Under the pieces are notes generated by a model. The model saw only the letters and a program-made list of their open reading frames with translations, had not been told where the DNA came from and searched no databases. This document shows positions 1 through 4,083 of a stretch of 6,449 nt of DNA, piece by piece. This DNA comes from Terriglobia bacterium (GTDB lineage: Bacteria; Acidobacteriota; Terriglobia; UBA7540), in contig JASHTZ010000704.1 in the NCBI GenBank assembly GCA_030040295.1, positions 1 through 6,449 on the forward strand, written 5' to 3'. How positions within the stretch are numbered: position 1 is the first letter of the stretch; each line of letters starts with the position of its first letter. Position numbers and translations under genes: made by a program.

Positions 1-231
1 ATCGAAGAAGGGAAGGAAAACTGGTCGAAGCCGCGTCCCGTTGAGAAGCCTGTGGACATTTGCGGCGCGGGCGACAGTTTTGCCGCGGGCACGGCGCTCA
101 CGATGGCCGTTACAGGCGATGCCGTAGAGGCTGCGAGCTTCGGCAACATCGTCGCGTCGATTACGGTCATGAAAAAAGGTACTGGCACTGCGTCACCGCA
201 GGAAATCCTTGCCGCCGCGGCAAAGGACTAA
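1..231 (+). CDS. PfkB/ribokinase-family sugar kinase, C-terminal part (5' end outside window)
   Basis: The window opens inside this gene in frame 1, and 76 residues remain before the TAA at 229-231. The fragment contains the PfkB C-terminal signature as D-I-C-G-A-G-D-S-F-A-A-G (residues 19-30 of the fragment). Within it the GAGD aspartate (Asp25) is the usual catalytic base and the glycines form the anion hole that stabilises phosphate transfer from ATP. Enzymes of this family phosphorylate a sugar hydroxyl in the cytoplasm. The tail reads V-M-K-K-G-T-G-T-A-S-P-Q-E, which resembles the end of HldA/HldE heptose-7-phosphate kinases as well as various uncharacterised PfkB sugar kinases. The substrate therefore cannot be named from this fragment. 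The sulfatase start codon follows after 15 bases, so the genes are probably cotranscribed. The family call is firm; the substrate is open. Confidence 0.93.
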   Translation: MEEGKENWSKPRPVEKPVDICGAGDSFAAGTALTMAVTGDAVEAASFGNIVASITVMKKGTGTASPQEILAAAAKD

Positions 232-233
232 CG

Positions 234-240
234 AAGGGGG
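234..240 (+). promoter_or_regulatory. Ribosome binding site of the sulfatase gene
   Basis: The purine-rich AAGGGGG lies six bases before the GTG at 247. It supports that GTG over the ATG seven codons later, at 265. Starting at the GTG also keeps the twin-arginine motif in the protein, so the two arguments agree. Confidence 0.6.
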
Positions 241-246
241 TGAGGC

Positions 247-1824
247 GTGGATCGAAGGGAATTTATGAAGACTCCCGTGCAGGGCGCGCTGGCAGCGAGC
301 CTAATGCAGGGGCAGGCGACCCCGGCGCAGGCAGGGACGAAGAATCCGCTGCCCAACATCCTTTTTATCATCGCCGACCAAGTAACGCCCTTTATGCTGG
401 GGCCTTACGGCCAGAAAGCCGCTCACACGCCCAATCTCGACCGGCTCGCGAGCACGGGAACTGTGTTCGAGGCCGCCTATTGCGCCAGCCCGCTCTGCGT
501 GCCCAGCCGAATCGGCTTGCTCTCGGGGCGATTGCCGCACAAACTGCATGGCTACGACAATGCTTCGGAGTTCGGCGCCCACGTTCCAACTTTCATTCAT
601 TATTTGAATCGAGCCGGATATCGCACGGCGGGCACAGGCAAGTGCCACTTCATCGGGCCGGACCAGAAGCACGGATTTGCAGAACGCCTCGACCCCGATA
701 TCTATCCCGCAAATTTCTCCATGCTGCCGGATTGGCGCTTGGGAGCGGTGTTTAACCAAGGGACCTCCGTCGGCGAGCAACTGCACATGCTGGGACCTTC
801 CAAGTGGACGCAGCAACTTGGTTACGACCAGATGACGTTCGATCGGGCAATGTCGTGGCTTGGGAACTATGCCATTCGCCCGCAGGCGCAGAAGCCGTTT
901 TTCCTCTATGTCTCGTTCACCCAGCCGCACGATCCCTTCACCACAACGCAGGAATTTCTGGATCTCTACAAGAACGTCGACATCCCGTTGCCTCAGGATT
1001 ACGGCGACATCCTCAAGCTCAGCCCGACCTACGAGTGGTTCGAGATTCACCATGGAATCAATCGCGTGAAGTTGACGCCGGAGCGAATCGAGGAGGCGCG
1101 ACGGAATTATTTGGGCATGGTTTCCTGGGTGGACGATCGCATCGGGAAACTGCTGGCGGAGATTCGGCGCCTGGAGTTGGACAAGAATCTCGTCGTCATC
1201 TTTACCAGCGATCATGGTGAAATGCTGGGTGAACATCACCAGTGGTCGAAGCGGCTGTTGCTCGAGTGGTCGGCACGGGTTCCCCTAATTGTGAGCGCAC
1301 CAGGAGTCTTGCCCGAAGGGAAAAGGGTCGGCTCTCCGGTTTCACTCATCGACTTGTTTCCCACGTTTGCAGATCTGGCGGGTGTGAAGGTCGATACAGA
1401 AGCAGACGGCTTCAGTTTGTTGCCTCTGCTTACCAGTCGGGAAAGCAGCCGGCAGGAACCCGTTATCGCCGAATACCTTGGCGAAGGGACAATCGAACCG
1501 ATGCGCATGATTCGCACTGCACAATTCAAATACATTACAGTCAATGGATGGCCGCCGCAGCTTTATGACCTCAAAAAAGACCCCAACGAGACTGTAAATG
1601 CGGCGGGGCGGAGTGAGTATTCCCATGAAGAGGCGCACCTTCAGGCGCTGGCAGAGGCGGATTGGGATGGCCCTGCCCTGAAGAAAGCCGTCATGCAGAG
1701 CCAGCAGGATCGCCTGATGATTCGCAGCGTAAAGGGGGACGGTATCCTTCCAAATTGGAATTACGAACCAGTTGAAACGGGTCCCTTTAATCCGCTTTCG
1801 GATTTTGCTGAGAAAAGTCGCTGA
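247..1824 (+). CDS. Tat-exported sulfatase, choline-sulfatase-like
   Basis: This 525-residue type I sulfatase (alkaline phosphatase superfamily) hydrolyses a sulfate ester. A GTG start gives M-D-R-R-E-F-M-K, a twin-arginine motif. A short Ala-rich stretch follows, with possible cleavage near A-Q-A-G (27-30), so the folded enzyme is probably exported. Cys84 in C-V-P-S-R (84-88) is the residue oxidised to formylglycine. Expected metal and active-site residues are Asp44, Arg88, Lys132, His134, His228, Asp322-His323 and Lys335. From Pro36 to Trp163, and in the C-terminal part (W-D near 473, N-W-N-Y-E-P at 503-508), it resembles choline sulfatase BetC as I remember it. However, BetC is cytoplasmic, and the stretch around 164-200, which in BetC carries choline-binding residues, looks different. 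The BetC C-terminal tail is also shortened. Sugar genes on both sides favour a sulfated carbohydrate as substrate, which is inference. The sulfatase call is firm; the substrate is unknown. Confidence 0.95.
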   Translation: MDRREFMKTPVQGALAASLMQGQATPAQAGTKNPLPNILFIIADQVTPFMLGPYGQKAAHTPNLDRLASTGTVFEAAYCASPLCVPSRIGLLSGRLPHKLHGYDNASEFGAHVPTFIHYLNRAGYRTAGTGKCHFIGPDQKHGFAERLDPDIYPANFSMLPDWRLGAVFNQGTSVGEQLHMLGPSKWTQQLGYDQMTFDRAMSWLGNYAIRPQAQKPFFLYVSFTQPHDPFTTTQEFLDLYKNVDIPLPQDYGDILKLSPTYEWFEIHHGINRVKLTPERIEEARRNYLGMVSWVDDRIGKLLAEIRRLELDKNLVVIFTSDHGEMLGEHHQWSKRLLLEWSARVPLIVSAPGVLPEGKRVGSPVSLIDLFPTFADLAGVKVDTEADGFSLLPLLTSRESSRQEPVIAEYLGEGTIEPMRMIRTAQFKYITVNGWPPQLYDLKKDPNETVNAAGRSEYSHEEAHLQALAEADWDGPALKKAVMQSQQDRLMIRSVKGDGILPNWNYEPVETGPFNPLSDFAEKSR

Positions 1825-1842
1825 CCCCAATTCCGTTCAAAG

Positions 1843-1848
1843 AAAGGA
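1843..1848 (+). promoter_or_regulatory. Ribosome binding site of the aldose epimerase gene
   Basis: AAAGGA lies seven bases before the ATG at 1856. This fixes the start there, although the reading frame is open further back into the sulfatase gene, to 1772. Confidence 0.6.
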
Positions 1849-1855
1849 TGATGAA

Positions 1856-2860
1856 ATGGGAAATTTCTCAATTGCCAAGAAAAAAGTAGAGGGCCACGCA
1901 ACTTATCATCTTGCAGACCGCAAAAAGAAAATGGAGTTTGCCATCGCCCCGGACATCGGCAACTGGGGGTACAGCTTCAAGGTTAATGGGCACGAGGTGT
2001 TCCACGCGCCCGCTTCGCTCGAGCAATACATCAAAGACCGCGGCCTGGGCAGCGGCAACCCGCTGATGGCTCCTTTTGCCAACCGGATCGATCGAGACTA
2101 TTACTTTTTCGAGGGCAGGAAATACCTTCTGAACGGCGACCTCGGGAATTTTTTACGGACCTCCCCCACCAATTTTCCGATTCACGGGTTGCTTTCCTAC
2201 GATAAGCGCTGGGAAGTGGTCAAGGCCAGCAGCTCCGACTCCGCCGGCTCGGTGATAACTTCGCGGATGGAATTCTACAAATACCCGGACCTGATGGCGC
2301 AGTTCCCGTTCGCGCATGTTCACGAAGTATCGTACAAGCTGAAGGCTGGAAAGCTGGAGTGTGCGACAAAAATCACCAACCTCGGGAATTCCACGATGCC
2401 CATCCACTTTGGTTACCATCCGTATTTCGTTATGGATGGGCCGCGCGAGCAGTGGAAGCTCCACGTGGCCGCACGGCAGCACTGGGTTGTGCCTCCGGAA
2501 CTGATACCCACTGGGGAATTAGAACCGGCTGAGGAATATTTGCCCGGTTGCACGGGCGAACTGACGCTGGCCGAAACATTCATTGACGCAGGCTTCACAG
2601 ATTTGATCCGCGATAAGGACGGAATGGCACGCTTCTGGGTGGCGGGCGCAACGCGCAAATTGCAGGTAGTGTTCGACCGGGAATTCACCACCGCGGTGTG
2701 CTACGGTCCGCTCAACTGGCACTACGTCTGCATCGAACCGCAGACGGGCCCGACCAACGCCTTTAACTTGAAACATGAAGGAAAGATTTCCAGCCTGCGA
2801 ACGCTTGCTCCGGGGAAGACTTTCCAGGCGTCATATTGGTTCATTCCTGTGGGGTATTGA
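1856..2860 (+). CDS. Aldose 1-epimerase (galactose mutarotase-like)
   Basis: This 334-residue cytoplasmic protein interconverts the alpha and beta anomers of an aldose. Length and motifs fit the galactose mutarotase fold. The expected active-site residues are Arg77 in A-N-R-I-D, His110 in F-P-I-H-G-L-L, His188 in F-G-Y-H-P-Y-F (the usual catalytic acid), Asp249 in F-T-D-L, and Glu294 in C-I-E-P-Q-T-G-P (the usual catalytic base). The motif N-A-F-N after the Glu is also typical. There is no signal peptide or membrane segment. The gene starts 31 bases after the sulfatase stop and is the last clear gene of the probable kinase-sulfatase-epimerase operon. It would supply the correct anomer of a released sugar to the kinase or an isomerase. 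The sugar is unknown: relatives act on glucose, galactose, sulfoquinovose or sugar phosphates. The last 20 bases overlap a convergent minus-strand zinc-ribbon frame. Confidence 0.93.
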   Translation: MGNFSIAKKKVEGHATYHLADRKKKMEFAIAPDIGNWGYSFKVNGHEVFHAPASLEQYIKDRGLGSGNPLMAPFANRIDRDYYFFEGRKYLLNGDLGNFLRTSPTNFPIHGLLSYDKRWEVVKASSSDSAGSVITSRMEFYKYPDLMAQFPFAHVHEVSYKLKAGKLECATKITNLGNSTMPIHFGYHPYFVMDGPREQWKLHVAARQHWVVPPELIPTGELEPAEEYLPGCTGELTLAETFIDAGFTDLIRDKDGMARFWVAGATRKLQVVFDREFTTAVCYGPLNWHYVCIEPQTGPTNAFNLKHEGKISSLRTLAPGKTFQASYWFIPVGY

Positions 2861-3226
2861 ATGCCTTTCTCCATGGGTGCAAGGATCGAGCAGAGGAAAA
2901 TAAATGCCCGCGGCAGGACTCTTCCCTGACGATTTTTCCTTGAATTAGAACGGTGATAAAACCGTTGGAGTCAAAGACGGATCCGCACTTGCTGCAGTTT
3001 TGCTGGTTCCCCATGATCGAAGTGCCACAGAAGGGGCATCGCCTCTGCCGATTGCCCACGACATGAAGAACATCATTGTACCAAAGTCGGCAAACGACAG
3101 CCCTGTCCCCATGAGAATCAACGGAATCATAAAGAAACTAAAGGAATACGCTGCATCGTAGCGAACCTCGCTTGGTTTGTCAGGGTTGAAACGGATCGGG
3201 TGACGCGGCCACGGACCTGCCGGCAA
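2841..3226 (-). pseudogene. Probable frameshifted small membrane protein with a zinc ribbon
   Basis: No intact gene covers this stretch, but two pieces on the minus strand look like one protein. The first piece, in the frame that starts at 3226, has a polar lead (F-N-P-D-K-P-S-E-V-R-Y) and then a strongly hydrophobic stretch at about 3148-3047, enough for one long or two short membrane segments. The second piece, in another frame (3059-2841, 72 residues from a GTG), begins R-R-C-P-F-C-G and has a second C-S-K-C-G after ten residues: a CxxC-10-CxxC zinc ribbon. Neither piece has a good ribosome binding site, and the first has only a TTG directly after the isomerase stop as a start. The frames change at about 3040-3060, so a single-base lesion or a sequencing error would explain the split. 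A short real zinc-ribbon protein starting at 3059 is the alternative. Function unknown. Confidence 0.4.
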
Positions 3227-3817
3227 CTACTTGGCGAAAAGCTCCAATTCGGCGATTTGCGAAACGATGTGGCCAATCAAAATATGCGACTCTTGAATGC
3301 GCGGTGTCTCGGACGAAGGTACACACAGGCAGTAGCGCGAGACCTCCTGCATCATACTCCCGAATTTGCCGCACAGCGCAACGGTGACGAGGCCCTTGGC
3401 TTTGGCTGCGGCAAGGCCTTTCAACACGTTGGGCGACTTTCCGCTCGTAGAAATTCCCACCGCTACATCTCCGGCCGAGCCCAGAGCTTCAATTTGGCGT
3501 GCAAACAGGTTTTCATAGCCGTAATCGTTACCGATTCCTGTGACCGCAGAGGTGTTCACGGTAAGGGCAATCGCTGGAAGCGGCGTTCGCTCCATCTGGA
3601 ACCTCCCCACGAACTCTGCAGCGATGTGCTGGGAGTCGGCGGCGCTGCCGCCGTTCCCGAACAAGAGAATTTTGTGCCCATGGCTGAGCGCCGCGACAAA
3701 CTCCTTTGCAACGTCGGCAATTTGGCCGAGAAGATGTTTGTCCTCAAGCAGAGTTTGCTTCACCCTGATGCTTTCCTGAATGGAAGCGGCAATGACATTG
3801 TCCATGCCCGTGCTCAT
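3227..3817 (-). CDS. gmhA: SIS-domain sugar-phosphate isomerase, GmhA-like (sedoheptulose-7-phosphate isomerase family)
   Basis: This 196-residue protein has the single SIS domain of GmhA, which converts sedoheptulose 7-phosphate to D-glycero-D-manno-heptose 7-phosphate, the first step to ADP-heptose for lipopolysaccharide. The phosphate-binding motif F-G-N-G-G-S-A-A-D-S-Q-H is at residues 53-64, with a second Ser/Thr cluster, S-T-S-G-K-S-P-N, at 123-130. His64, Glu68, Gln175 and His183 fall where GmhA enzymes bind zinc. The ATG at 3817 was chosen because GGAGAG lies six bases upstream and because the family length, about 190-200 residues, then fits; the frame is open to 3910 but the added residues look unlike the family. 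The gene converges on the epimerase and diverges from the mannosidase, so it has its own transcription. DiaA-like replication proteins share this fold, but the conserved metal ligands favour an enzyme. The exact substrate is less certain than the family. Confidence 0.93.
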   Translation of the reverse strand: MSTGMDNVIAASIQESIRVKQTLLEDKHLLGQIADVAKEFVAALSHGHKILLFGNGGSAADSQHIAAEFVGRFQMERTPLPAIALTVNTSAVTGIGNDYGYENLFARQIEALGSAGDVAVGISTSGKSPNVLKGLAAAKAKGLVTVALCGKFGSMMQEVSRYCLCVPSSETPRIQESHILIGHIVSQIAELELFAK

Positions 3818-3900
3818 AGAAGTCTCTCCATGAATGAGTTTGAAATCAGAGGCTCCCTCCAGAAACCGCCGAATCCGCGGTGGGAATCCAAATTTCCCAT
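3814..3900 (-). CDS. Possible short leader peptide overlapping the GmhA-like start
   Basis: A 28-codon frame opens at the ATG at 3900-3898 and ends with a TGA at 3816-3814 that shares bases with the isomerase ATG as ATGA, an arrangement typical of translational coupling. The peptide would begin M-G-N-L-D-S-H-R-G-F and resembles nothing I recognise. I see no clear ribosome binding site before its ATG; an upstream ATG at 4023 in the same frame also lacks one at normal distance. It may be chance. Confidence 0.2.
   Translation of the reverse strand: MGNLDSHRGFGGFWREPLISNSFMERLL
3824..3829 (-). promoter_or_regulatory. Ribosome binding site of the GmhA-like gene
   Basis: On the minus strand GGAGAG sits six bases before the ATG at 3817-3815. 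It decides the start against the longer open frame to 3910. Confidence 0.65.
3865..3899 (-). other. Two small adjacent hairpins in the leader of the GmhA-like gene
   Basis: ACCGC (3865-3869) pairs with GCGGT (3877-3881) across a seven-base loop, and TGGGAA (3881-3886) pairs with TTCCCA (3894-3899), also across seven bases. They lie about 50-80 bases before the isomerase start and share base 3881, so they would compete at that point. Neither is followed by a T tract in either direction, so they are not intrinsic terminators. The stems are short and may have no function. Confidence 0.25.
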
Positions 3901-3973
3901 GGTAACACACCCGGTTGCAGGGGGGTCGAAACCCGCAATACAGAAATCAAAGGGAGCACTATTAAATGGAAAG

Positions 3974-4002
3974 TTGCAAGTCGCGGCATTCGGTCGTACA
4001 TT
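3974..4002 (+). promoter_or_regulatory. Weak candidate sigma-70-like promoter for the mannosidase
   Basis: TTGCAA (3974-3979) and TACATT (3997-4002) are 17 bases apart, each matching four of six consensus positions. Transcription would start near 4009, giving a leader of about 75 bases before the GTG at 4084. The matches are modest. No better pair was found in the divergent region for either strand, and I see no convincing promoter for the minus-strand isomerase. Confidence 0.22.
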
Positions 4003-4039
4003 ATTCGCCCGCGCAGGGAACATTGTTTATAAGCGCAAA

Positions 4040-4050
4040 CTCCTCAGGAG
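4040..4050. repeat. Perfect 11-base palindrome CTCCT-C-AGGAG
   Basis: Two five-base arms flank a single central C, between the candidate promoter and the mannosidase start. It could be half of an operator or simply an isolated AGGAG-like sequence; its spacing to the GTG, 33 bases, is too long for it to be the ribosome binding site. Confidence 0.2.
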
Positions 4051-4072
4051 ATTCAGGGGAGCAGTTATTTAT

Positions 4073-4078
4073 AGGGGG
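4073..4078 (+). promoter_or_regulatory. Ribosome binding site of the GH38 gene
   Basis: AGGGGG lies five bases before the GTG at 4084. An in-frame TAG at 4072-4074 excludes any earlier start, so the GTG is the first possible start codon and it keeps the whole signal peptide. Confidence 0.65.
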
Positions 4079-4083
4079 CATCC

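Noticed and set aside
60..755. 231-codon plus-strand frame across the kinase end and sulfatase start
   Set aside because: It overlaps two well-supported genes in another frame and is very rich in Arg and Gly, as expected of an off-frame translation.
301..1239. Long 312-codon open frame on the minus strand inside the sulfatase gene
   Set aside because: It lies wholly antisense to a clearly recognised sulfatase, its translation resembles no family I know, and GC-rich coding DNA commonly gives such shadow frames.
1772..1855. Earlier start for the aldose epimerase inside the sulfatase gene
   Set aside because: The added residues derive from the sulfatase coding end, and AAAGGA is well placed for the ATG at 1856.
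2905..2936. TGCC-CGC-GGCA followed by a T run as a terminator of the epimerase operon
   Set aside because: The stem has only four pairs and the T run begins some 15 bases later, so it does not form an intrinsic terminator.
3818..3910. Longer N terminus for the GmhA-like protein from a GTG at 3910
   Set aside because: The added 31 residues look unlike the family, and a good GGAGAG site precedes the ATG at 3817.
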